Part shown: positions 26,969-35,863 of the stretch, piece by piece
Layout of the letters: the number at the start of each line of letters is the position of its first letter
Numbering within the stretch: position 1 is the stretch's first letter
Assembly (NCBI RefSeq): GCF_002368335.1
Contig: NZ_AP018288.1
Location: 7,150,371 to 7,214,370 of the forward strand
DNA: 64,000 nucleotides
Reading direction: 5' to 3'
Source of the DNA: Nostoc sp. NIES-4103
Lineage (GTDB): Bacteria > Cyanobacteriota > Cyanobacteriia > Cyanobacteriales > Nostocaceae
Notes under the pieces: model-generated
What the model saw: the letters and a program-made list of their open reading frames with translations, nothing else
Database searches by the model: none
Told to the model about the DNA's origin: nothing
Translations under genes and position numbers: made by a program

Positions 26969-28528
26969 GTGATTGAGGCAGAAGTCCATTTGTCACTACA
27001 TAACTTCCTGCGATCGCAGGCGGGTTTTCCTTCCTGGCCCCATCATTTGACGATGGCGAGGTTGGTAGCACGGGCCTTGCGCTTAGGACGTAGCGCCTTA
27101 ATTCAAGTAGGGGCAGTTTGTGGTTATCAAGGGCGATATCGCACTAGTTTTGTCGCATCAGCATTGATGTGGCATGGCCCTGTAATTATTGTTGCCCCAG
27201 AAGAAGTACAGCAACGTCTGCTGAAAGTGGAAATTCCCCGGCTACAGCAATGGCTGCAAGCCGATAAACCCATCAGAACAGGTGACGCTTGGCCTAGTTC
27301 TGAGTTCCAAGGGCTACTGCTTACGTCCCCCGCAGCTTGGTTAAAAGGGCAACTCTTATCTAACAAGCGTTTTCCCCCAGATATTCCTACTATTATTGAT
27401 GGGGTGGACGATCTAGAAAATTGGGTGCGTCAGCAACTAACTGAAGACATTCAACCCCATGATTGGGATCAACTCATGCTAGCTTGTCCCAACCAAGCTG
27501 AGGTAATTCGTTCTGTACGGGTACAACTCACAAAAGAACTATTCCAGCATCCTACTAATCCGTATGAGTGCTACCTAATTTCTCAACCAGAAATAGAAAT
27601 TTTAAATCATCTATATTCTGCTTTAGAGTCAGTCAAAGCATTGCCAGAACCTTGGCAACAGTTTTGGCAACAACTTAAAGACATTAATGAAAATTCCTCC
27701 CCTGCTTCCCCTGCTCTTTTCTGGGCGACTATTGCGCGTCGTCAAGGTTTATTTTCTTTGCATTACGCGCCAATTGAATTAGCAAAAATACTTTCGCCCA
27801 TTTGGCAAAGACAACCAGTAGTACTAATTGGTAGTGCCTTAGAATCTGAAACTGAGGCGCCATTATTCCGTCAGCGCTTCGGGTTGGATGATGTAACTTG
27901 CTTGAAGTTCTCTTCTGATAGCCAAGCGGAAGCAATTCAATTATATTTGCCTCATAAGTTGCCTTTACCCAATACGCCAGAATTTCAAGCAGCATTTATT
28001 CACAAAGTTCGTACATTACTATGTCTAAGTGCCACAGCACCAGGCTTAACGGTGATTTTAGTGGGGGATGTGCCACTGAAAGCTCAAGTAGGGGCAATTC
28101 TGGCTTCTGAATTTGGTTCGCGGGTACAGGTGGAAAAAACTTGTTTGGATGAGAATGGTATTTTAATCAGCGGTTGGGAATTTTGGCGAGAACATCAAGC
28201 AGTCTTACCTGCACCCCAGTTGCTAGTGATTGCCACTTTACCCTTACCATCTTTAGAAAATCCTTTAGTGGCTGGCAGAGTGGCTCATTATAAGCGATCG
28301 CACCAGGATTGGTTTCGTTTATACTTATTGCCAGCTGCTTTAAATGAATTGCAGCGAGCGATCGCGCCAGTAAGAGGAGAAAGTCAAGGTATCATTGCTT
28401 TGCTGGATAGTCGTGTAGTTAACCGTAGCTACGGCGCTCAAATTCTTGCGGCTTTGAGTCCTCTAGCACGCATCAACTATCTTGACCCCAGTCTATTTTC
28501 TCATCCAAGTGAGGAAAATTCTGCTTAA
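26969..28528 (+). CDS. Degenerate DinG/XPD-like helicase-related protein
   Basis: A 519-aa protein from a GTG start. The C-terminal ~100 residues match the second helicase domain of DinG/XPD proteins: LNELQRAIAPVRGESQGIIA, LLDSRVVNRSYG and ILAALSPLARI. The N-terminal part has a helicase-like frame, but the Walker A position reads GAVCGYQGRYRTS instead of GxGxGKT, and the DEAH position reads IIDGVDDLE. ATP hydrolysis is therefore doubtful. It may bind DNA or act as a regulatory paralogue. It is conserved-looking and full of normal codons, so not a decaying gene. Confidence 0.7.
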   Translation: MIEAEVHLSLHNFLRSQAGFPSWPHHLTMARLVARALRLGRSALIQVGAVCGYQGRYRTSFVASALMWHGPVIIVAPEEVQQRLLKVEIPRLQQWLQADKPIRTGDAWPSSEFQGLLLTSPAAWLKGQLLSNKRFPPDIPTIIDGVDDLENWVRQQLTEDIQPHDWDQLMLACPNQAEVIRSVRVQLTKELFQHPTNPYECYLISQPEIEILNHLYSALESVKALPEPWQQFWQQLKDINENSSPASPALFWATIARRQGLFSLHYAPIELAKILSPIWQRQPVVLIGSALESETEAPLFRQRFGLDDVTCLKFSSDSQAEAIQLYLPHKLPLPNTPEFQAAFIHKVRTLLCLSATAPGLTVILVGDVPLKAQVGAILASEFGSRVQVEKTCLDENGILISGWEFWREHQAVLPAPQLLVIATLPLPSLENPLVAGRVAHYKRSHQDWFRLYLLPAALNELQRAIAPVRGESQGIIALLDSRVVNRSYGAQILAALSPLARINYLDPSLFSHPSEENSA

Positions 28529-28794
28529 GGCCAGTTATTATTTGTCAGTTGTTAGTCGTTTTTCCACTGACAACTGACAACTGACCACTAACCATTAACT
28601 ATTTACGTTTTGTCAACTGAAGGACAATCATCCTTGAGCAAGCAGTATTATCGGCATATTGGGACATTCTTTGAGCAGCATCAGCTGTCATACTTTTAAT
28701 GTGCGCTAGTGATGCGATAACTTGCATCTTTGGCCCAGTCTATAGAACTGACAGTATTAACTGACAAACATAGTTTAATTTTGAATCGCTGATT

Positions 28795-29010
28795 ATGGGT
28801 GAAGCAAAGCGTCGTAAAACCACACTTGGAGAGCAATACGGTCAAGAGACTCGGATTTTGTCTTGGGTTCCCATCACTAAAACTCAAGCCGAACAATTTG
28901 TCACTTGGACTACTCGCGGTGCCTGGATAGGTATCGGCGTTATGGTTGTAGCTTGGGTAACTATTCGTTTTATCGGCCCAGCTTTCGGTTTGTGGCAAGT
29001 AGTCTCTTAA
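28795..29010 (+). CDS. DUF2839 family small membrane protein
   Basis: A 71-aa protein with the family start MGEAKRRKTTLGEQYGQ and a single membrane helix (GAWIGIGVMVVAWVTIRFIG). The family is restricted to cyanobacteria and plastid-bearing relatives; its function is unknown. A MITE is inserted 64 bp after the stop codon. Confidence 0.9.
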   Translation: MGEAKRRKTTLGEQYGQETRILSWVPITKTQAEQFVTWTTRGAWIGIGVMVVAWVTIRFIGPAFGLWQVVS

Positions 29011-29074
29011 ACCTTGGATAAATTTGTAAAAATTCCTATACATAGTATGGACTGTTAGGTTAATAGCTCCTAAT

Positions 29075-29268
29075 GGGAGCAACGCGCTCATAGTGAGATC
29101 ATCGTGAAATGAGCTGGGGGAGCGGGGGTAGCTGGGGGAGAAAAGAGAAAACATAGTCCTTTTTGCTACTTAAATATGATAAATACACTTAATTTATTCC
29201 TCTTCCCCAGCCTCCCCAGCCTCCCCAGCTCCCCCAGCTCTGCCATCTCACAAAATCGCGTTGCTCCC
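29075..29268. repeat. MITE, family B, 194 bp, GGGAGCAACGCG ends with 8-bp target duplication
   Basis: Terminal inverted repeats GGGAGCAACGCG and CGCGTTGCTCCC, with partial extension to about 26 bp. CTCCTAAT flanks both sides exactly (29067-29074 and 29269-29276). The interior is built of GGGGAGCTGG / CCAGCTCCCC runs. No coding capacity. Confidence 0.85.
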
Positions 29269-29525
29269 CTCCTAATCTAGGTTCCATCCTGACCTGAACA
29301 GGATATTAACCCTAAAAATTAACTGAGTTTTGATTAGCTTATTAATTTTTCAGTTTTTACTAAGTGTAGAAAAATAACAGGAAAGCCCAAGATAGATTTA
29401 TTCATCATCCAGTAGATGGTTTGAGTTTGTAGATTTTACGTATAAAAAATACAAACTTTAAAATTATCTGATTGAAAATTTTATCTACTTTGGAGAAGTA
29501 TAAATCTAGCCTCGGACGATACTAT

Positions 29526-29566
29526 GTGCCAGACAGCTTGGTGAATTTAGCTGCTTGGCACTTTTT
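29526..29566 (+). terminator. Strong hairpin with T-run, plus strand
   Basis: GTGCCAGACAGCT and AGCTGCTTGGCAC form a 13-bp stem with one mismatch and one G-T pair, a 10-base loop, then TTTTT. No coding gene ends nearby. It may end the DUF2839 transcript, now split by the MITE, or a small RNA. Confidence 0.65.
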
Positions 29567-30643
29567 ATTAATTGAGTAACAATTTATTAATGATATTTAG
29601 TATTAAAAAATAAATTCTTCTCTAATAAAAAACAGCGGGCTAGAATTAGCAACAAATATAAAAATCAAGGATTTCCCCCGTATTCGTGCTTATTTCTATA
29701 TCTATAACTATCGCTAGAGTAACAAACTTGAATTTTGAAATATTATTGGTTGACAGAGTTCGGTCAAAACTAAACTTTCTTAGCTTTTGGATCTTTAAAA
29801 CTGGGGGTATACACTCGATTACTTGCTGTTCTTAAGTGACTTTTTGTCGCTAACTCAACAGTTCGTTATATTTGCCAACAATAATTTTTGTATTTTAGAC
29901 CACTTTTTAGCATAAACTTCCCAAGTAAGAAAATACTGCCTAAATGGCAACATACCTTTTCTTAGTTTAGTTATTCTCTGTGTTATGCCGATAAATATCA
30001 GGGTTGTAAATTTGGCATTTTCCCTAAGTAGTTACTGCGTATCCCAAATTATTCATCTCAGTGAATAATTCAAAATTGCAAATCTAAACTTTACATGGTT
30101 ATCTACCAAAATCCATAGTTATCAAAGACTTGACTCAGTGTACCAAGTACTTGGAAAAGAACAAACCTCTGGTCTAGGATACATAAGTTTACACTAGACA
30201 AAAAAGAAGTAGGGTGTTCCTAGCTTTACCAAAGTTATAGCGACTGCTGTCGCAAAGAATCTTGAAAAGGCTTTCAATCCTTTGTCAGTAATAACTTTTG
30301 CTATGCACAGTGAGTAAAAAATAGATCCGTAGCTTTTCTATGGTTGAATGATGCCAGATTTAGGTTACTCTTAAAGCGGATCGCTTCTAGTAGGCATCTA
30401 CTCAGACGGAATCGTATAAAGAAAAAATTAATTTTAACAATTCTGTCCGAGAAACGGAATCTACAAACTGAATAGTTTGATACGGCAAGCTAAACAGTTA
30501 TCTACTACCCTAAGCTAGGTAGTCAATTAATGACTCCATGTGTGCCTGGCAATTGTAATGAATAGTTTACAATACCAGTGTGTGAGAAAATCTAAAGAAA
30601 ATATAAAAGAAACTAAAATGACTGTGGTGTCTGGAGGGCAAAC
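29567..30643. other. 1.1-kb AT-rich leader region of the DUF1815 gene
   Basis: No credible gene on either strand. The last ~500 bp contain several small inverted repeats, for example CGACTGCTGTCG at 30240 and CTACCCTAAGCTAGGTAG at 30505. It may hold a long 5' leader or distal regulatory sites. Confidence 0.45.
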
Positions 30644-30988
30644 GTGTTTCTGAGACTAGCGCATCAACACCGACAATTCGTCCAAGACTTGGTAATGAAC
30701 CTGCAAGCCTTGGCAATTGTACTTGAACGACGTGGGTATCCTGCGTCCTGTTATACTTGTGGCGACCAAATGAATAGTGCTTCGTTTATGGTCAGCTTGG
30801 GAGACAACCACCTAATTCGGTTCCTAGTATCCGATTATGGAATTACTTGGACAGAGATGCGGGATGACCGCGAATTAATGAAGTTAGAGGGTGCTGAGGC
30901 AATTAACCAATTACAAGAATTGGCGAATCTTGTCAAGCAAGTGACACCAGTTTGTTCAGGAAACAAAGCCTTAGCTAAGAAGTTATAA
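30644..30988 (+). CDS. DUF1815 family protein
   Basis: A 114-aa protein from a GTG that follows GGAGG by six bases. The family pattern is unmistakable: FLRLAHQHRQFVQDLVMNLQ, RGYPASCYTCGDQMNSASF, HLIRFLVSDYGITWTEMRDD. DUF1815 proteins are cyanobacterial and of unknown function. The CYTC motif may bind metal or be redox active. There is no neighbour within 1 kb on either side. Confidence 0.93.
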   Translation: MFLRLAHQHRQFVQDLVMNLQALAIVLERRGYPASCYTCGDQMNSASFMVSLGDNHLIRFLVSDYGITWTEMRDDRELMKLEGAEAINQLQELANLVKQVTPVCSGNKALAKKL

Positions 30989-32424
30989 GGATTCCTGTAT
31001 CGAATGAGGTACTCTCAAAAAGGTCTCCATCGTCGATCGCGGATTGGAAATCATTTGTTGGTAATTGGTAATCGGTAATTGTAGCTTGATTTGCAATTCC
31101 CTATTACCCATTTACCATTACTGTTATATCTTACTGATAGTCTGCCACGTCAACATTTCTGGCTATCCACATTCCCCTTGTACTTTTTTGTCTCAATTGT
31201 TCAATTTTAAGTTTGTCTATCAGCACAAGTCATTACAACCCATTACCAAGTGGTGACGAGTCAGGAGTTACCAAAGCTAATTCTAAGCAGTCTGCTAAAA
31301 CTAGTGGATAGATTAGCACTGATTTCTGCGGCAATTGTGCCAAATTGCCACGAATCTCATTAGTATTGTCCAAATCAAAATTTAGCTGTCTAGCAGTAGG
31401 GCTAATTTGTTCTAACTGCGTCTTAACAAAATTTAGATATAAAATAAATAACTTATTTTTTCTTTAAATTTACTTAATGTGTTTTAAGCTACTCAAAAGG
31501 TTTTTCTGTATCATTAAATTCTTTGTAAACACGTAGAACAGGCGGAGAAATCTAAGTGCTTATGAATACTTAACCTGAGTTCAGGATAAGCCTAAACCAT
31601 GATTATATCGTTGGCTGAAAGTCCTAAAATTTATGCAAAACATCTCTCAAACTCTCATAACTCTGTGATCTCTGTGCCTCTGTGAGTCCAGTCCCCGTCT
31701 TGGTGAGGCAGCCCCCGACAGGAGCGGTTCCCGGCGTTAGCGCAGCGAAGCGCGAGTCTTCTCCCAAGGGGAGACGCCAAAGGCGAATGAGCGTCTGGGG
31801 GACTGCCGAACCCGAAGGGCTTGTTGCCAGATGGGGAACTGGCGTTAGCGTTAGCGCAGCGAAGCGCGAGTCTTCGAGCGTCAGCGGTAGCGACGAAGGA
31901 GCGTCACCCGAAGGGCGGTTCGATAAAATCTTCTTAACCCGAACTGAGGTTACTTATCATGTTTTTGGTACACTGTGTCAATAGTGTTGAGGGTAACAAT
32001 TTCCTGATTACTTTGTTGCATTTATTTGCTAAGAGCTAAAGTTTGCTGCAATCTCTGCAATAATTGCTTAACCTGACCTTGTTTAAATGCTGCGTTCGTC
32101 GCAGACGTTGGCGCAGCCATCGCCTCTGCATTTAAAGGCTTAATTTATGATTGCCTATTTTAAATGGGTCATGCCTCAGCTTTATCACCGTAATTCTACT
32201 ATGCGCTAAGATTAGTTTTTCCTACTTTATTTCCTGAGTATGCTATCCCAGAACTCATGAAAAAAAGTAAATTAATGGCAAAAATATTACACTAATATAA
32301 ATGAAGTACTTAAAAACCTCCCGTGCTTGCGATAGTTGAAACTAGTGGAATAATTCTACAATGCGGCTATTTTTATGTTATTCCAGATGTGGAAAATTCA
32401 TAGTTGCTAACAAACCTAAAGAAG
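30989..32424. other. 1.4-kb non-coding region with complex GC-rich repeat
   Basis: Only small frames in repeat sequence are present. The GC-rich block at about 31685-31925 stands out sharply from its AT-rich surroundings. A related small palindromic motif (GCTGCGTTCGTCGCAGACG) is at 32091-32109. Nothing else is recognised. Confidence 0.55.
31733..31875. repeat. GC-rich nested repeat block with duplicated GCGTTAGCGCAGCGAAGCG
   Basis: A 28-29 bp unit beginning GCGTTAGCGCAGC and ending GAGTCTTC occurs at 31733-31761 and 31848-31875. Between and after the copies lie short inverted motifs such as AACCCGAAGGGCTT and CACCCGAAGGGCGG. It resembles the nested short interspersed repeats of Nostoc-type genomes. 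Confidence 0.65.
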
Positions 32425-32925
32425 ATGTCTGAAGAACAAATAGGCCAAGCAAAGCTACCACCAACCACTGCTCTTGATATACCATCTAATCAGAGTTTTG
32501 AAGGTTGGTTTGAATATCCTGTAAGAGTGCAACCCCATCATACTGACTACGCAGGTATTGCCTGGCATGGTGTTTATTTAGCTTGGATGGAAGAAGCGCG
32601 CATAGAATGCTTGCGATCAATAGGTATTGAATTTGCTGATTTGGTAGTGTTAGGCTGTGATTTACCAGTTGTAGAACTTTCAGTACGATATCATCGTTCA
32701 ATTCAGTTAGGTACAGCAGTGGTAGTTAAAACACGCATGACTGAAGTGACTGGTGTGCGAATTAACTGGGATTATGCGATCGTTTCAACGGATGGAACAC
32801 AATTGTATGTTACAGCCAAGGTGACATTAGTGGCATTAGATCGTGAAAGAGGTAAGATTATGCGACAGTTACCTATAAGTGTTAAGGATGCATTAGCTAA
32901 GATTTCGGCATTACATAATAACTAA
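32425..32925 (+). CDS. Hotdog-fold acyl-CoA thioesterase (4HBT family)
   Basis: About 166 aa from ATG 32425; a TTG at 32404 is an alternative. The 4-hydroxybenzoyl-CoA thioesterase pattern is clear: VRVQPHHTDYAGIAWHGVYL, where the D-x-x-G-x-x-(W)H-x-x-Y core sits, then WMEEARIECLRSIGI and LGCDLPVVELSVRYHRSIQL. Members hydrolyse acyl-CoA or acyl-ACP thioesters; in cyanobacteria one branch cleaves 1,4-dihydroxy-2-naphthoyl-CoA in phylloquinone synthesis. Which substrate applies here cannot be told. Isolated gene. Confidence 0.87.
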   Translation: MSEEQIGQAKLPPTTALDIPSNQSFEGWFEYPVRVQPHHTDYAGIAWHGVYLAWMEEARIECLRSIGIEFADLVVLGCDLPVVELSVRYHRSIQLGTAVVVKTRMTEVTGVRINWDYAIVSTDGTQLYVTAKVTLVALDRERGKIMRQLPISVKDALAKISALHNN

Positions 32926-33023
32926 CTAATAAGCAGTTTCGCATAAAGATTGCATATTTAATTGCGTTGACTGATAACTGATAACTGATGAGTGTTATCA
33001 GTCATTGGTCAACGAATTTCTTT

Positions 33024-33047
33024 TTTAGAGGTTAATCGAACTCACGT
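33024..33047. repeat. Solo end of MITE family A
   Basis: AGAGGTTAATCGAACTCACGT matches the right end of the family A elements (GAGAGGTCATCGAACTCACGT). No left end was found nearby, so this is a remnant. Confidence 0.55.
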
Positions 33048-33169
33048 TAATTTTCACTTCTCTTGTGCCTGAAAAAATCTGCCCTTGAAAGATGGAGAAC
33101 AGAGGAGATAGGAACATAAAGGAGTAGAAGAACTCTTAACTCCTGAACTGACAACTGATAAACAAATTT

Positions 33170-33793
33170 ATGCTCACAACTAACGAATTGCGCTGGTTTT
33201 ACCCTGGTATGATACCGGAAGACATTGAAGTTTGGTTTCAGCAAAATTGTCTGATTCACCAAAGGCAACCACCAGAAGAACGGGAAGATAGATATCTCTA
33301 CACTCCAGAGTGTAATTACCTAGGAATTAAACTGCGGCAAGGACGGCTCGAAGTCAAATGGCGCAAATCAGAATTCGGTGTATTGCGCTTTGGGGAATTC
33401 GTTGAAGGTATGGCAGAAAAATGGGGCAAGTGGCTATGCGATGACCATACAGGTGAAAGTTTTCAGCTTGCACAAATTTTGGACAGTTCGTCTTGGGTCA
33501 ATGTCCACAAAGTTCGCTATTCCCAACCTTATCAGGTTTTACCTAACTTTTCAGTACAACCCGTTGCTGCCAATGAGCATATAAAAAATGGTTGTCATGT
33601 GGAAATTACTTTTCTGGTAATTCAAGATCATCCTTGGTGGAGTCTTGCCTTTGAAGCCTTTGGTGAAGATGCCCATTTGATAGACAATCTTCAAGCAACA
33701 GCAAATTGCGTATTCAACACATATCGCGGGTCAAAATTACAAGCACAGAATTCCTACGGTTACCCCCATTTGCTAGCACTTGTCTGTCAGTAA
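33170..33793 (+). CDS. Conserved hypothetical protein, CYTH-like strand pattern
   Basis: The 207 aa have a soluble alpha/beta composition (ELRWFYPGMIPEDIEVWF, YLYTPECNYLGIKLRQGRLE, FGVLRFGEFVEGMAEKWGKW). The early LGIKLRQGRLEVKWR stretch recalls the E-x-E/K-type strands of CYTH-like proteins, but the diagnostic ExExK is not present. I do not recognise the family. It looks like a genuine conserved gene. Confidence 0.65.
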   Translation: MLTTNELRWFYPGMIPEDIEVWFQQNCLIHQRQPPEEREDRYLYTPECNYLGIKLRQGRLEVKWRKSEFGVLRFGEFVEGMAEKWGKWLCDDHTGESFQLAQILDSSSWVNVHKVRYSQPYQVLPNFSVQPVAANEHIKNGCHVEITFLVIQDHPWWSLAFEAFGEDAHLIDNLQATANCVFNTYRGSKLQAQNSYGYPHLLALVCQ

Positions 33794-34037
33794 CTAGTTA
33801 CACAGAACTAAAAATCACCCTATAGGGTACTGTCGTGCTTAATAACACTGAGGCATCATGTTAGTAATGTACAGCTTCTATAGTTACAAAATATATCAAA
33901 TAATTCAGGATATGCACTGTAAATAACAGAGCTTAAAAGTCAGTGGTCAGTTGTCATTAGTTATTTCTCCCCATCCCCCCATCTCCCTATCCTCCCTCTG
34001 ACTTCTGCTTTTACACCTTGAAATTAAGGAGAAATAG

Positions 34038-35030
34038 ATGCCTTTAAAAAATTACGGTGTTCTGAAAAGTCGGGCTATAAATCGCAAACTTGGAGAAGGT
34101 TCTAATCCTCATTATCAAGTGCTTGTGACTGACGAAAAACAACAGTATCGCATTGCTATCAATGTCAAATCAAAAGAAAGTCCTTCAGAATTACTGTACT
34201 TTGTAGACGAAAATTTTTCTCATCCCATTACAAAGGAACTACAAGAATTAGATGCTGGGTTCCATGAGTTGGTGAAGAAACCTGGAGGAATGGCTTTAGA
34301 TTACATTCGGGGGAATTTTTTCGATCCGAGTCAGATGAAACCGTTACCATACAATGTGCCAGGCCCAGATAACGACCTCAACGAATTACTAGAACTATAC
34401 ATTGCACGGGCGATCGCATCATCGGATGCAGTTCTTTACCCCTTTGGTGAGAGGTGGGGGCCAGAACTAGATGTGAAGGACAAGTATTTTGGTTTTCTTC
34501 CTGGCAATGGTATTCATGATATCCACATGAACCAGGGTAATGCGGCTCAATTCCAAAAAGATAATGGTGTTTGGCAAGATGGCGGACTGCTGATTCATTA
34601 TCCAACGCGGAATCAGTGGGTAGGTATCTTCTTAGCCTTCCAGTCTCAGTCCTTCCATACCGACGATACCACAGGCAACAGAATCGATGTGGTCATTCCA
34701 CCCACAACTGCGGCAATTCGCATTGTAGCTGCTTTAGTGAACCCTTTGGGAGACGATGTAGGCAAAGAAACAGTCAGTTTAATCAATACCTCAGCAGAAA
34801 AAGTAGACTTAAATGGTTGGGCACTTGCAGATCGAGCCAAACGCAAGCAACGCCTCAGTGGCATTATCAATGCAGGTGAAGTTGTAAAAGTGTCTTTAGG
34901 TAAAGAGGGCATCCAATTAGACAATAATGGCGGTATCATTACCCTTTTGGATGACAAAGGAATCAAAATTGACGGTGTTTCCTACACTAAAAAAGATACC
35001 CAAAAACAAGGTTGGACAATAGTGTTCTGA
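34038..35030 (+). CDS. DUF2278 (YukJ-like) protein with C-terminal lamin-tail domain
   Basis: A 330-aa protein from an ATG with an AAGGAG site. Residues 1-215 follow DUF2278: MPLKNYGVLKSRAINRKLGE, HYQVLVTDEKQQYRIAINVK, FGFLPGNGIHDIHMNQGN, WVGIFLAFQSQSFHTDD. Residues ~228-330 form an Ig-like lamin-tail domain (GKETVSLINTSAEKVDLNGW and GIQLDNNGGIITLLDDKG). Neither part has a known reaction. The fusion suggests a surface or DNA/ligand-binding role, which is inference. A long palindrome follows the gene. Confidence 0.85.
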   Translation: MPLKNYGVLKSRAINRKLGEGSNPHYQVLVTDEKQQYRIAINVKSKESPSELLYFVDENFSHPITKELQELDAGFHELVKKPGGMALDYIRGNFFDPSQMKPLPYNVPGPDNDLNELLELYIARAIASSDAVLYPFGERWGPELDVKDKYFGFLPGNGIHDIHMNQGNAAQFQKDNGVWQDGGLLIHYPTRNQWVGIFLAFQSQSFHTDDTTGNRIDVVIPPTTAAIRIVAALVNPLGDDVGKETVSLINTSAEKVDLNGWALADRAKRKQRLSGIINAGEVVKVSLGKEGIQLDNNGGIITLLDDKGIKIDGVSYTKKDTQKQGWTIVF

Positions 35031-35048
35031 TTTTAATAGTCTTTTTCT

Positions 35049-35109
35049 CTTTGTGTCTTGGTGTCTTTGTGGTGAAAAATTTGAACCACAAAGACACAAA
35101 GCCACAAAG
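35049..35109. repeat. 25-bp-arm palindrome after the DUF2278 gene
   Basis: The arms at 35049-35073 and 35085-35109 match at 23 of 25 positions (CTTTGTGTCTTGGTG... against ...CACAAAGCCACAAAG), with an 11-base loop. This is the CCACAAAGACACAAAG repeat common in cyanobacterial spacers. It could also act as a terminator. Confidence 0.7.
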
Positions 35110-35191
35110 TGTTTTCAAAGCAGATAGGACTAGCCGTTTAAATTTCTGGCAATCCAAAATCTAAATTCTAAAATCCAAAATGCAATCAGTT

Positions 35192-35863
35192 TCACTGTCG
35201 CACGCTTCCCGCTTGGCAATCCCTTAACCAAGCTTTAACTCCTTGGGCAATAGTGCCATCAGTGCTATCCCGTGGAGGTGATTGTAGTTTTTGTGCTGGA
35301 TATGAACCTGTTTGAGTAAACATCATCACCAGACGCCAACCATTTTTAGTTTTCGTCAACAATAGCCAATGAAATTCTTGTAATTCCACGACTTTTTGAT
35401 TGATGTACTGCCGTTGCAAAGTAGTAAAAAAAACTTGCTCAACTCCTGTTGCAAGACTTTTTTGCCCATCTGTGTTATTCTCACCAGGATTTAGAGGCAG
35501 AGGCTGAAATTCAGGTCTTCCTGCCACTAGCATATAACCATAAGCTTCACTGCTTCTGCTGCGACGGCGGGCACGTTGAGTAGCGCGGTTAGCATATCCA
35601 GGTAAATCTCGCAATAGTTTAGTAGTTAATATTTCTAAACTTTGCTCAGAACAAGAAGACCTCACCCTGCTACTAATACCTTCTTTTTTCGTAGGCGAAG
35701 AGGGGGTGGGGTTCTGTGAAAATGCTGAGTTATTAAGACTTGCTATAAAAAACAAGCAGCCGCAAGCTACAAGCGACAATTTATAACTTTTGTTTCTGAT
35801 TCCTAGCTGGAAAAAGGAAGTAGGGAATGGGGAGTCGGGAGTGGGGGAAGAAACCTTTTTCAT
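35192..35863 (-). CDS. Secreted hypothetical protein coupled to pyrF
   Basis: The 223 aa carry a hydrophobic N-terminal segment after a polar start (YKLSLVACGCLFFIASL, cleavage near AFSQN). An Arg-rich patch (ANRATQRARRRSRSS) follows, then a soluble domain (EFHWLLLTKTKNGWRLVMMF). Its ATG overlaps the pyrF stop by four bases (ATGA), so translation is probably coupled. The family is unrecognised; it seems to be a cyanobacterial pyrF neighbour with no evident link to pyrimidine synthesis. Confidence 0.75.
   Translation of the reverse strand: MKKVSSPTPDSPFPTSFFQLGIRNKSYKLSLVACGCLFFIASLNNSAFSQNPTPSSPTKKEGISSRVRSSCSEQSLEILTTKLLRDLPGYANRATQRARRRSRSSEAYGYMLVAGRPEFQPLPLNPGENNTDGQKSLATGVEQVFFTTLQRQYINQKVVELQEFHWLLLTKTKNGWRLVMMFTQTGSYPAQKLQSPPRDSTDGTIAQGVKAWLRDCQAGSVRQ

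Noticed and set aside
28696..29154. 152-codon minus-strand frame
   Set aside because: It is antisense to the DUF2839 gene and begins inside the family B MITE.
31682..31984. 100-codon plus-strand frame
   Set aside because: It lies in the GC-rich nested repeat; its composition is that of the repeat (SAAKRESS repeated).
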